Shown one piece after another: positions 18,751 to 30,857 of a stretch of DNA of 64,000 bases. The translations under genes were made by a program, and so were the position numbers. Position 1 is the stretch's first letter. Each line of letters starts with the position of its first letter. The stretch is from Tianweitania populi (GTDB lineage Bacteria > Pseudomonadota > Alphaproteobacteria > Rhizobiales > Rhizobiaceae): contig NZ_BMZQ01000001.1 in assembly GCF_014652875.1 (NCBI RefSeq), forward strand, positions 1,488,001 to 1,552,000. The letters are read 5' to 3'. The notes beneath the pieces are model-generated. The model ran no database searches. It saw only the letters and a list, made by a program, of their open reading frames with translations, and was not told the origin of the DNA.

Positions 18751-19983
18751 ATGCCCGCCATTCGCCGCACCGCCACACGCTTCCTGAGCCTCGCTTTGGC
18801 CGCCAGCCTGGCCATGCCGATGACGCTGGCCGCGCAACAGCCTGCGCATGCCGACGCTGGCTTCCAGCGCTGGGTGCAGAGCTTCAAGGCAACGGCTGCC
18901 AAGAACGGCATTTCGGGCCGCACCTTCGATCGCGCCTTCCGCAATGTCCGCGACATCGATCCGGAAGTGCTGGAAAAGGCGACCTATCAGCCGGAATTCA
19001 CGGCACCTGTCTGGGACTATTTCGACAACCGCATCAATGAGCATTCGGTGGGCGTAGGCCGCCAGATGGCGCGGCAGTGGAAGCCTTGGCTCGATCGCAT
19101 CGAAAAGGCCTATGGCGTCGATCGCAACATCCTGCTCGCGATCTGGTCGATGGAATCGAACTACGGCGAGATCCTGAAGAACGACAAGGTGATGCGCAAC
19201 GTCGTGCGCTCGTTGGCCACCCTCGCTTATGCCGACAAACGCCGCGCCAAGTTCGGCCGCGATCAGCTGATTGCCGCGCTGAAAATCCTGGAAAGCGGCG
19301 ACATCGACGAGAGCCATCTGAGCGGCTCGTGGGCCGGCGCGATGGGCCACACTCAGTTCATCCCCTCTAGCTACCTTGCTTACGCGCAGGATGCCGATGG
19401 CAACGGCAAGCGCGACATCTGGAACTCCGTGCCGGACGCACTGGCGACCGCTGCCAACCTGTTGCGCAAAAATGGCTGGCAGAGCGGCCAGACCTGGGGC
19501 TACGAGGTCACTTTGCCGGAAGGTCGCAAGTTCCCCGGCGGGTCCATTTCACTTGGCAAGTGGGACGAGCTCGGCGTCACCCGTGCCAACGGCAAGCCCT
19601 TCCCCCGCGGCAACCAGAATGCCGAGCTGAAGCTGCCGGACGGTCGCGGCGGCCCGGCCTTCCTGATGACCAAGAACTTCTTCGTCATCAAACGCTACAA
19701 CAACGCCGATAAGTATGCGCTGGCTGTCGGCCTTCTTGCCGACCAGATCGCCGGCTACGGGCCTACCGTGAAGGACTGGAACCGGCCTTTCACGCGGCTG
19801 AGCTTCGAGGAAACGCAGGAATTGCAGAAGCGGCTGACCATGAACGGCTATTATGATGGCAAGATCGACGGCAAGATCGGCGAAAGCTCGCGTGCCGCGA
19901 TCCGCGCCTTCCAGGAACGTCGCGGCCTGGAAGCCGACGGTCATCCGAGCAAGGAAGTTCTGACCACACTCCGGGGTCGTTGA
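18751..19983 (+). CDS. Lytic murein transglycosylase (MltB family) with peptidoglycan-binding domain
   Basis: Periplasmic enzyme that cleaves glycan strands with 1,6-anhydro ring formation. The start at 18751 is preferred over TTG 18736 and ATG 18745 because GAAGGA lies seven bases before it. Residues 1-30 are a signal peptide ending near LAAQQPAHA. The transglycosylase domain spans about 35-320 with catalytic Glu in WSMESNYGEILK and the GAMGHTQFIPSSYLAYA motif. A PG_binding_1 domain occupies the last 70 residues (LQKRLTMNGYYDGKIDGKIG). The next gene begins at its stop codon, so the two form an operon. Confidence 0.93.
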   Translation: MPAIRRTATRFLSLALAASLAMPMTLAAQQPAHADAGFQRWVQSFKATAAKNGISGRTFDRAFRNVRDIDPEVLEKATYQPEFTAPVWDYFDNRINEHSVGVGRQMARQWKPWLDRIEKAYGVDRNILLAIWSMESNYGEILKNDKVMRNVVRSLATLAYADKRRAKFGRDQLIAALKILESGDIDESHLSGSWAGAMGHTQFIPSSYLAYAQDADGNGKRDIWNSVPDALATAANLLRKNGWQSGQTWGYEVTLPEGRKFPGGSISLGKWDELGVTRANGKPFPRGNQNAELKLPDGRGGPAFLMTKNFFVIKRYNNADKYALAVGLLADQIAGYGPTVKDWNRPFTRLSFEETQELQKRLTMNGYYDGKIDGKIGESSRAAIRAFQERRGLEADGHPSKEVLTTLRGR

Positions 19984-21236
19984 GGCTGAACGTGCAGGCA
20001 GCGGGTTCGATCAAGCAGTGTCTCCGTTGCCTGTTCGGCGTTCTGGCAGCCGGCGTCATGCTCGTCATGCCGCCGCTCGAGCCACAAAGGGCAAGCGCGC
20101 AGGCTTTTGATGGCGCGGCCGTGCGCGAGCTTTATCGTCGCAACCAGCGCGAGCGCATGCAGCAACAGCCGATGCAGCAAGCACCGGCGCAGATCGTGCG
20201 ACCTGCTGCGCCGCAGAAGCCCCGCACCACGCCTCGCCGCACCCAGCCCGCAACGCCGCCCGCCCCTGCAGCGGTCGAAAAACTCGCCGCTGCCAAGGTC
20301 GTGCTGGTGATCGGCGACTTCATGGCCAGCGGCGTGGCCGAGGGCTTGAGCGAGATGTTTGCGCAGGACGCCGGCATTCGAGTCGTGGATCGCGCCAACG
20401 GTTCATCTGGCATCGTGCGCGAAGACCATTACAACTGGCCTGGCGAGATCGGCGGCATCCTCGATCAGGACAAGCCGGCCGCAGTGGTCGTGATGCTCGG
20501 CTCCAACGATCGCCAGCAGATGAAGGCGGGTGACGAGCGGCTTGAGCCGCGCAGCGACGGCTGGATGAAGGAATATACGCGGCGCGCGACAGCCCTCGCG
20601 ACAGCCGTGGAAAGCCGCGGTATTCCGGTGATCTGGGTTGGCATGCCGCCTTTCCGGCAGGCGTCGCTGACATCGGACATGCTGGCCTATAACGATGTAT
20701 TCAAAGCCGTGTCTGCGACGGCGGAAGCCGACTATGTCGATATCTGGGACGGCTTCGTGGATGAAAACGGCGCCTTCGTCACAACCGGTCCAGACATGAA
20801 CGGACAACAGGCGCGGTTGCGCGGCAGCGATGGCATCAACCTCACTGCCGCCGGCAAGCGCAAGATCGCCTTTTATGCCGAAAAGCCTCTGCGTCGTGTG
20901 TTGGGAAGCGGCAGCGGCGATGCGATCGGCCTGATCGGTCCCGCTTATACGCCGGGTGCCGACCTCAGGCCCGGCGCTGAAGACAAGATCCGCATCGTGC
21001 GCACCGTGCCGATCTCGCTGACCGATCCGGAGCTCGATGGCGGCACGACCTTGCTTGGCGGAGACACCACACCATCAGCCGGCACGGCGGCCGACATCCA
21101 GATGCGTGAGCAGCGCGAGGCCGGCACCCAGACCGGCCGAGCCGATGACTTCGCCGGCAAGGCAGACGCTGCGAAATCCGCTCCCGAAGGCACTGCATCC
21201 ATCACGCCGCCGGCAACTGCACCAGCCGCACAGTAA
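19980..21236 (+). CDS. DUF459/SGNH-hydrolase-like exported protein
   Basis: Secreted protein of about 414-418 residues with a signal peptide (CLRCLFGVLAAGVMLVMPPL...ASAQA), a Gln/Pro-rich spacer and an SGNH-type domain (about 95-310). Blocks are visible as VIGDFMASGVAEGL, VVMLGSNDRQQM and DGINLTAAGKRKIAF. The canonical GDS serine is Phe and the DxxH histidine is Asn, so hydrolase activity is doubtful. The C-terminal 70 residues are low complexity. The start is either TTG 19980, overlapping the transglycosylase stop, or GTG 19992 six bases after a GAGG; the latter seems better. Coupling to the transglycosylase suggests an envelope or peptidoglycan role. Confidence 0.78.
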   Translation: MRLNVQAAGSIKQCLRCLFGVLAAGVMLVMPPLEPQRASAQAFDGAAVRELYRRNQRERMQQQPMQQAPAQIVRPAAPQKPRTTPRRTQPATPPAPAAVEKLAAAKVVLVIGDFMASGVAEGLSEMFAQDAGIRVVDRANGSSGIVREDHYNWPGEIGGILDQDKPAAVVVMLGSNDRQQMKAGDERLEPRSDGWMKEYTRRATALATAVESRGIPVIWVGMPPFRQASLTSDMLAYNDVFKAVSATAEADYVDIWDGFVDENGAFVTTGPDMNGQQARLRGSDGINLTAAGKRKIAFYAEKPLRRVLGSGSGDAIGLIGPAYTPGADLRPGAEDKIRIVRTVPISLTDPELDGGTTLLGGDTTPSAGTAADIQMREQREAGTQTGRADDFAGKADAAKSAPEGTASITPPATAPAAQ

Positions 21237-21250
21237 GTGGACTGCCGCGC

Positions 21251-22708
21251 TTAGCGCGGCAGGACCGAAGCGCCCATCAGATCCACGTCGATGGAATGCG
21301 CGGCCTGACGGCCCTCACGGATCGCCCAAACCACCAGCGATTGCCCACGCCGCACATCACCGGCCGCATAGAGCTTGTTGATGTTGGTACGGTAGTTGCG
21401 ATCATTGGCAACGACATTCACCGAGCGGCGGCTGTCCTGAGACAGGGTCAGGCGTTCGCCAAGATCGCTCAGCACGCCTTCACTTGTGATCGGGCCGGCA
21501 AAGCCGATGGCAACGAAAGCGAGATCGGCGCGGATCAGGAACTCGGTGCCGGCAATCGGCTTGCGTCGGTCATCGACCTCGCAGCATTTCACGCCGATCA
21601 GGTGCCCATCCTCGCCGACGAATTCCAGTGTCGCAACCTGAAACTCGCGCTGCGCGCCTTCAGCCTGTGACGACGACACCCGCATCTTGGTGGCCCAATA
21701 AGGCCATACCGCCAGCTTGTCTTCGCGCTCCGGCGGCATGGGGCGGATGTCGAGCTGCGTCACACGTACCGCGCCCTGACGGAACGCCGTGCCGACGCAG
21801 TCCGACGCTGTATCGCCGCCGCCCACCACAACGACATGCTTGCCACCCGCAACGATCGGCTCCGAGGCCCAGGCCGTCGAGCGAATATCCTCACCTCCGA
21901 CGCGCTTGTTCTGCTGCACGAGATACGGCATCGCATCATGCACGCCTGCCAGTTCCGTACCCGGAATGCCGGCGGGGCGCGGGTTCTCCGAACCGCCGCA
22001 ATACAGCACCGCGTCATGCTCTTCGATCAGCGCATCCACGGTCTTGTCCACGCCCACATTGACGCTGCAGTGGAAGATCACGCCCTCGCCCTGCATCTGC
22101 TCGACGCGGCGATCGATGGTGCTCTTCTCCATCTTGAAGTCGGGAATGCCGAAGCGCAGCAAACCGCCGGGCTTGGACTCGCGCTCGAACACGTGCACGT
22201 CATGCCCCGCACGCGCCAGCTGCTGCGCTGCCGCCAGACCGGCCGGTCCCGAACCGATAACGGCAACCGACTTGCCGGTCTTCACCTCGGCAGGCTGCGG
22301 GCGGATCAAGCCCATCAGATAGGCCTTATCGGCAATCGCCTGTTCCACCGTCTTGATGGCGACCGGCATGTCTTCGAGGTTCAGCGTGCAGGCTTCCTCG
22401 CAGGGCGCCGGGCAGATGCGGCCGGTCCATTCCGGGAAATTATTGGTGGAGTGCAGGTTACGGATCGCCCCTTCCCAGTCACCGCCATAAACCAGATCGT
22501 TCCAGTCCGGGATCTGGTTATGGACCGGGCAGCCCGTTGGCCCATGGCAATAAGGCACGCCGCAATCCATGCAGCGCGCAGCCTGTTTTTCGACTTCCCG
22601 ATCCGACATCGGCAGCGTGAATTCACGGAAGTGCCGAATACGATCAGAGGCCGGCTGGTACTTCGGCACCTGCCGGTCGATCTCGAGAAAGCCTGTAACC
22701 TTACCCAT
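21251..22708 (-). CDS. gltD: Glutamate synthase (NADPH) small subunit
   Basis: The 485-residue beta subunit of GOGAT; it takes electrons from NADPH and passes them through FAD and iron-sulfur clusters to GltB. N-terminal Cys motifs CMDCGVPYCHGPTGCPVHN and CPAPCEEACTLN hold the clusters. FAD site VAVIGSGPAGLAAAQQLARAG and NADPH site HVVVVGGGDTASDCVGTA follow. The ATG lies 7 bases after the vapC stop, and its ribosome site (AGGGGTAGGA) is formed from the end of vapC. gltD is therefore physically coupled to the toxin gene and separated from gltB by the vapBC module. Confidence 0.96.
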   Translation of the reverse strand: MGKVTGFLEIDRQVPKYQPASDRIRHFREFTLPMSDREVEKQAARCMDCGVPYCHGPTGCPVHNQIPDWNDLVYGGDWEGAIRNLHSTNNFPEWTGRICPAPCEEACTLNLEDMPVAIKTVEQAIADKAYLMGLIRPQPAEVKTGKSVAVIGSGPAGLAAAQQLARAGHDVHVFERESKPGGLLRFGIPDFKMEKSTIDRRVEQMQGEGVIFHCSVNVGVDKTVDALIEEHDAVLYCGGSENPRPAGIPGTELAGVHDAMPYLVQQNKRVGGEDIRSTAWASEPIVAGGKHVVVVGGGDTASDCVGTAFRQGAVRVTQLDIRPMPPEREDKLAVWPYWATKMRVSSSQAEGAQREFQVATLEFVGEDGHLIGVKCCEVDDRRKPIAGTEFLIRADLAFVAIGFAGPITSEGVLSDLGERLTLSQDSRRSVNVVANDRNYRTNINKLYAAGDVRRGQSLVVWAIREGRQAAHSIDVDLMGASVLPR

Positions 22709-22715
22709 CGTCGTC

Positions 22716-23138
22716 CTACCCCTGACCTGCGAGTTCGTCTCGCCAGTCCTCCAACTTCAAGCCGGTAATCCCGGCGTCGTGAATGCGTCTATCGCTCGTT
22801 ACAAGTACAGCGCCATTTGACATCGCATGAGCTGCGATCCAATAATCGTTCGGAGTGATCGAAATACCGCGCCGCTCGAGATCGTCACGAATGTCGCCGT
22901 ACAAGACTCCGACATCCGGTCCCATCTGCTCCGTCCGCAGGCTTCCCAACAAATAGGTCATCTTAGGATTGGACCGCGCGGCAGGCCTCTTCCTCATGCC
23001 GTGGCGAACTTCGCCCGACACAACGACACTGATACCAATTTCGCCGAGCGCTTTTTCTTCGAACCGTCGGGCGACGCGCTCGTCCTCATCGCGCGCAATG
23101 TCTATCAGCACATTGCTATCAAGCATGTAGCGGATCAC
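22716..23138 (-). CDS. vapC: VapC-family PIN-domain toxin
   Basis: A 140-residue PIN ribonuclease of a type II toxin-antitoxin pair. The acidic site can be traced: Asp in MLDSNVLIDIARDED, Glu in VSGEVRHGM, Asp in NDYWIAAHAM and Asp in LVTSDRRIHD. VapC toxins typically cut initiator tRNA or rRNA when freed from VapB. The GTG start overlaps the vapB stop by 4 bases (GTGA), the standard coupling. It sits between gltB and gltD on the same strand, with gltD only 7 bases downstream. Confidence 0.9.
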   Translation of the reverse strand: MIRYMLDSNVLIDIARDEDERVARRFEEKALGEIGISVVVSGEVRHGMRKRPAARSNPKMTYLLGSLRTEQMGPDVGVLYGDIRDDLERRGISITPNDYWIAAHAMSNGAVLVTSDRRIHDAGITGLKLEDWRDELAGQG

Positions 23139-23407
23139 AGTTCGACTTCATCCAGTGGCAGCATGTCACTGTCGTCGTCGATATCCGGAAAGTCGGATGC
23201 GGCAAGCGGTGGCTGCCTACGTAGCCACTGCAGAATTTCCTTTGGGGAACGCTCGCGCACGTCGGGCACCAGCGTAAGCGTTCCATCCGCTTCCTTACGG
23301 ATCGTCACCTCATCCCCTTCGAACTCGAACTCCTTAGGGATCCGAACTGCCCGGCTTCTACCATTCATGAAGACGCGGACACGCTGTTCTTTAACACTCT
23401 CAAGCAC
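23135..23407 (-). CDS. vapB: VapB-family antitoxin (AbrB/SpoVT fold)
   Basis: A 90-residue antitoxin: N-terminal swapped-hairpin DNA-binding domain (VRVFMNGRSRAVRIPKEFEF), then an acidic C-terminal tail (FPDIDDDSDMLPLDEVEL) for VapC binding. An in-frame ATG at 23419 exists, but the GGAGG motif lies just downstream of it and five bases before GTG 23407, so GTG 23407 is preferred. The operator palindrome at 23419-23446 lies immediately upstream, as expected for autoregulation. Longer open frames reaching into gltB are not used. Confidence 0.88.
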   Translation of the reverse strand: MLESVKEQRVRVFMNGRSRAVRIPKEFEFEGDEVTIRKEADGTLTLVPDVRERSPKEILQWLRRQPPLAASDFPDIDDDSDMLPLDEVEL

Positions 23408-23418
23408 GGCGACCTCCA

Positions 23419-23446
23419 TTTGGCATATGCCAGGACATATGCCAAA
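23419..23446 (-). promoter_or_regulatory. Palindromic operator of vapBC
   Basis: Two perfect 11-base arms, TTTGGCATATG and CATATGCCAAA, separated by CCAGGA. Each arm also contains a smaller palindrome (CATATG). It lies between the gltB stop and the vapB start, the position used by VapB-VapC complexes for conditional repression. Confidence 0.8.
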
Positions 23447-23472
23447 ACTCGTGAACTTGCAATTAGGGCGGA

Positions 23473-28185
<4,713 letters not shown>

Positions 28186-28204
28186 GGGTACTGCCTCCAG
28201 TTGA

Positions 28205-28223
28205 GTGATCCGGCCTGGATCAC
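28205..28223 (-). promoter_or_regulatory. Inverted repeat in the gltB leader
   Basis: GTGATCC-GGCCT-GGATCAC, a perfect 7-base inverted repeat ending 20 bases before the gltB ATG and just upstream of its GGAGG. It could be an operator or an mRNA hairpin that affects initiation. Confidence 0.45.
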
Positions 28224-28292
28224 GAGCGCGCGGCGAGCCGGAACGGAAGGCAGAATGACCTCCGACCGGCAAGAGATGCAAGATCAAGATGA

Positions 28293-28307
28293 GACAGCAT
28301 TGCTGTC
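28293..28307 (-). promoter_or_regulatory. Possible operator upstream of gltB
   Basis: Perfect 15-base palindrome GACAGCA-T-TGCTGTC, about 110 bases upstream of the gltB ATG in a more AT-rich stretch. A regulator cannot be named from the sequence. Confidence 0.45.
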
Positions 28308-28545
28308 CTATATTCGTATGGCAGATTACGCCGACTGCCACAAGACCGAAACGTGACAAAATCGTCGCTGCAACGCAACAAGCGCAAAGGTGGCTCGGAT
28401 CATCCGCAATATTGTTGCTTAGGCTACAGGCGTTCTTGAAAGGGTCTTTCGATCGCCAAGTAGCGCTTGCGTCCGCCCGTCCAAAGGGATCAAGGTCGCC
28501 GCGCTCAAAGCAGAGCCTTCTTTTATCCAAGACGTGACGGTATCC

Positions 28546-29601
28546 ATGCATTTCGCTTCAGACAACTGGGCCGGCGCCCACCCCTCCATCGCTGAAAGCC
28601 TCGTGCGCCATGCCGGCGGTTTTGCACAGGCCTATGGCACGAGCGAACTCGATCGCCGCGTCGAACAGCGATTCGCCGAGATCTTCGAGCGCGAATGCGA
28701 AGTGTTCTTCGTTGGGACAGGCACGGCGGCGAACGCGCTGTCGCTGACCGCCTTCAACAAGGCCGGCGGCGTCGCCTTCTGTCATCGCGAAGCGCATGTG
28801 ATCGAAGACGAATGCGGCGCGCCGGAGTTCTTCCTCGGCGGCTCGCGCCTGCATGGCGTCGATGGTCCTGATGGCAAGATCACGCCGGAGAATCTGCAAA
28901 AGGCGATCGCCCGCTTTCCCGCAGGCTTCGTGCATAGCGGTCGCCCGATGGGCGTGACGATCACGCAGGCCACGGAAATTGGCACCGTTCATTCCCTTGA
29001 TGAACTGGACGCGATCAGCGCCGTGTGCCGCGAGCACGATTTGCCGCTTCACATGGATGGCGCGCGCTTTGCCAACGCACTCGTGTCGCTGGATGTGTCG
29101 CCCGCCGAAATGACCTGGAAGCGCGGCGTGGACATGGTGTCCTTCGGCGGCACCAAGAATGGTTGCTGGTGCGCCGAAGCCATCATCATCTTCGGCAACC
29201 GCTTTACCGGCGAGCTGCCTTACATCCGCAAACGCGGCGCACAGCTTTTCTCCAAGACGCGCTTCATCGCAGCGCAATTCGAAGCCTATCTGGAAGACGA
29301 TTTGTGGTTGAAGACGGCGCGTCAGGCCAATGCCATGACGACCCGGCTGGCGCAGGTGTTCGAGCAGGCTCCGGGAGCGCGGCTTGCCTGGCAACCGCAG
29401 GCCAACGAGATCTTTGCAATCCTGAACGACACCACCGCCGAACGGCTGCGGTCAGCGGGCGCGGTGTTTGCGCCGTGGAAGCTGCCGCGTGTGACCGATG
29501 TCGTGCTTGAACAGAACGAGCAGCTTTACCGCTTCGTCACGAGCTTCGCGAGCACCGACGATCATGTCGATCAGGTGCAGCGTCTTCTCACCAACGCCTA
29601 A
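28546..29601 (+). CDS. L-threonine aldolase family PLP enzyme
   Basis: A 351-residue fold-type I PLP enzyme of the beta-eliminating lyase/threonine aldolase family, which cleaves L-threonine or allo-threonine to glycine and acetaldehyde. Features seen are [11 protein letters not shown] at the N-terminus, the [11 protein letters not shown] cofactor loop, [10 protein letters not shown], and the PLP lysine in [13 protein letters not shown] 28546 is preferred to GTG 28534 because family members begin with the FxSDN motif within a few residues. It is divergent from gltB and convergent with the heat-shock gene, with a hairpin terminator between them. Confidence 0.85.
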   Translation: MHFASDNWAGAHPSIAESLVRHAGGFAQAYGTSELDRRVEQRFAEIFERECEVFFVGTGTAANALSLTAFNKAGGVAFCHREAHVIEDECGAPEFFLGGSRLHGVDGPDGKITPENLQKAIARFPAGFVHSGRPMGVTITQATEIGTVHSLDELDAISAVCREHDLPLHMDGARFANALVSLDVSPAEMTWKRGVDMVSFGGTKNGCWCAEAIIIFGNRFTGELPYIRKRGAQLFSKTRFIAAQFEAYLEDDLWLKTARQANAMTTRLAQVFEQAPGARLAWQPQANEIFAILNDTTAERLRSAGAVFAPWKLPRVTDVVLEQNEQLYRFVTSFASTDDHVDQVQRLLTNA

Positions 29602-29631
29602 AACAAAAGCGGCGCCCGTGAGGGCGCCGCT
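29600..29631 (-). terminator. Terminator between hsp20 and the threonine aldolase gene
   Basis: Perfect 10-base stem AGCGGCGCCC / GGGCGCCGCT with a GTGA loop. Read on the minus strand it is followed by TTTGTTTT, so it should end the heat-shock transcript. On the plus strand only TT follows. Confidence 0.8.
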
Positions 29632-29655
29632 TGCAGTCCGCTACGACTAAAAAGA

Positions 29656-30120
29656 TCAGGCAGCCTTGGCTTCGATCTGCTTCGCGCTGTTTGCAGCTGG
29701 AGCGATCTCGATCTTGCGAGGCTTCAACTCTTCCGGAACATTGCGCTTCAGATCGATGTGAAGCAAGCCGTTCTTGAGCGTCGCGCCGGTGACCTCGACA
29801 TGGTCGGCCAGCTGGAAGCGACGCTCGAAGGTGCGCGAAGCGATGCCGCGATAAAGCAGCTCGACGCCCTCTTCCTTGTCGGCTTCGTTGCGCTCGCCCT
29901 TCACCGTCAGCACGTTGCGGTGAGCCTCGATCGAGATCTCCTGATCCGAGAAGCCCGCAACCGCCATGGAAATGCGGTAAGCATCCTGGCCGGTGCGTTC
30001 GATGTTGTAAGGGGGATAGCTGGTGCCGGCATCCGGCTGGTTGACCTGGTCAAGCATGCCGAAAAGACGGTCGAAACCGACAGTGGAGCGGTAAAGCGGC
30101 GAAAAATCAAACTGACGCAT
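29656..30120 (-). CDS. Small heat-shock protein (Hsp20/IbpA family)
   Basis: ATP-independent holdase chaperone of 154 residues. The N-terminus MRQFDFSPLYRSTVGFDRLF and the alpha-crystallin domain (about 35-130: YPPYNIERTGQDAYRISMAVAGF; FERRFQLADHVEVTGATLKNGLLHI) are typical of rhizobial class A small heat-shock proteins. The C-terminal I-x-I anchor is RKIEIAPA. The ATG at 30120 has AGGAG upstream. The leader contains a ROSE-like thermometer, and a sigma-32-type promoter lies at 30226-30256, so it should respond to heat at both the transcriptional and translational level. Confidence 0.93.
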   Translation of the reverse strand: MRQFDFSPLYRSTVGFDRLFGMLDQVNQPDAGTSYPPYNIERTGQDAYRISMAVAGFSDQEISIEAHRNVLTVKGERNEADKEEGVELLYRGIASRTFERRFQLADHVEVTGATLKNGLLHIDLKRNVPEELKPRKIEIAPAANSAKQIEAKAA

Positions 30121-30218
30121 GGGTCTGTTCTCCTGGTGAGCAACATGGTTTTTGCGTGTGACCGAACATGGAACCCGGTTGGCGTTCCGTCCTGTCAGCG
30201 GCCCCAATCTTGGCGACC
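30121..30218 (-). promoter_or_regulatory. ROSE-like RNA thermometer in the hsp20 leader
   Basis: About 98 bases of predicted leader. The last hairpin (30127-30144) pairs GTTGCTC with GGAGAAC, so the ribosome site is masked and the G of the TTGCT motif is left unpaired or in a non-standard pair opposite the site. A TTGCT/TCGCT motif facing the ribosome site is the hallmark of ROSE elements before rhizobial small heat-shock genes. A GGAAC/GTTCC hairpin and a GCGG/CCGC hairpin lie upstream, giving the multi-stem shape of the class. The 5' end is inferred from the promoter. Confidence 0.75.
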
Positions 30219-30225
30219 GCAAGGG

Positions 30226-30256
30226 ATAGGTGGTGAGGCCCGTTTGGCCTTTCAAG
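30226..30256 (-). promoter_or_regulatory. Sigma-32 (RpoH) type promoter of hsp20
   Basis: On the minus strand CTCTTGAAA has its core CTTGAAA at 30256-30250. A 16-base spacer separates it from CCACCTAT at 30233-30226, close to the heat-shock consensus CTTGAAA and CCCCATNT. Confidence 0.6.
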
Positions 30257-30385
30257 AGATTTTCTGATGCTGGCGAGAACGATTTTCACCGACCGCCTGC
30301 ATGCGCCATGAATGGAAAATGAACCATGCTTTCCGGCTCGGTTCAGGCGGCACGTCCTAAAGGTGCAACCACAATCCCGCAGATC

Positions 30386-30491
30386 GCGAACACCTAGTTC
30401 GCCTAAAGGCAGGACCGGGTTGCAACGTCCCTTCCTCCTGGTTCAGCAGGCCGGAAGCATCGCAGGGTGCTTTCGGCCTTTCTGCGTTCTT
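30386..30491 (+). ncRNA. Candidate small RNA with anti-ribosome-site loop
   Basis: A region of about 106 bases without coding character but with ordered hairpins. GCGAAC/GTTCGC (30386-30402) is followed by a stem ACCGG/CCTGGT whose loop carries CCCTTCCT. A strong terminator closes it: an 11-base stem GGCCGGAAGCA/TGCTTTCGGCC at 30449-30478, then TTTCTGCGTTCTT. Pyrimidine loops complementary to ribosome sites are typical of alphaproteobacterial trans-acting sRNAs. The 5' end and promoter are not clear, and no family name is assigned. It converges on the AbcR-like RNA at 30531-30643. Confidence 0.5.
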
Positions 30492-30530
30492 CCCCCAAAG
30501 ACCGGAAGCGCATCCACCTAGATTTCAGGC

Positions 30531-30560
30531 AAAAAAAAGCCGGATCGAAACGACCCGGCT
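30531..30560 (-). terminator. Terminator of the AbcR-like RNA
   Basis: Minus-strand hairpin with AGCCGG/CCGGCT arms around a GTCG-TTT-CGAT core, directly followed by a run of eight Ts. It is one of the strongest intrinsic terminators in the window and has no protein gene upstream other than lsrB. Confidence 0.85.
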
Positions 30561-30643
30561 GAGTTATTGGAGTGCCAATTAAGGCTGACCTCCAGAGGGG
30601 AACACTCTCGAGCGCTAATGGGAGGAGAACGCGCTCAGGAGAT
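30531..30643 (-). ncRNA. AbcR-like (alpha-r15) small RNA
   Basis: Predicted sRNA of about 113 bases. A promoter ends 7 bases upstream. Hairpin 1 has the perfect stem GAGCGC/GCGCTC (30636-30610) whose loop exposes CTCCTCCC, complementary to ribosome sites. Hairpin 2 is enclosed by GAGTG/CACTC. A terminator AGCCGG..CCGGCT followed by eight Ts closes it. Length, shape and loop agree with AbcR RNAs, which silence transporter mRNAs. They lie beside the LysR gene lsrB in S. meliloti and under control of the related VtlR in other rhizobiales; here lsrB is the next gene. No second tandem copy was seen. Confidence 0.65.
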
Positions 30644-30649
30644 GACTGT

Positions 30650-30678
30650 GATATGAGCCATTCTTGCCTAATGTTCAA
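30650..30678 (-). promoter_or_regulatory. Promoter of the AbcR-like RNA
   Basis: Minus strand: TTGAAC (30678-30673), 17-base spacer, CATATC (30655-30650). Start expected near 30643. Confidence 0.5.
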
Positions 30679-30857
30679 GCACCTCATTTTGCATCGCACC
30701 CATGCAGAAAGGCATTAGTGTTGCACTTCGCTATGCCACTGGGCAGAAGTCGGTGAACAAACAGGCATTTAGCCTTTGTTAACAAATCACTGAGGAACAG
30801 TAACAGCGCGGCGTGCCGCCTGAACAAGCACTCTGTTCAATGCTGCATCGCACAATG

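Larger units (their letters stand above)
28186..28545. other. Divergent intergenic region between gltB and the threonine aldolase gene
   Basis: This 360-base region holds the gltB leader and presumably both divergent promoters. It contains two perfect inverted repeats listed separately. I see no additional open frame with coding character and no RNA gene. Confidence 0.6.

Noticed and set aside
28186-28551. A 122-codon N-terminal extension of gltB
   Set aside because: GltB must begin with a short propeptide before Cys43. ATG 28185 has a perfect ribosome site, and the extension lacks coding character.
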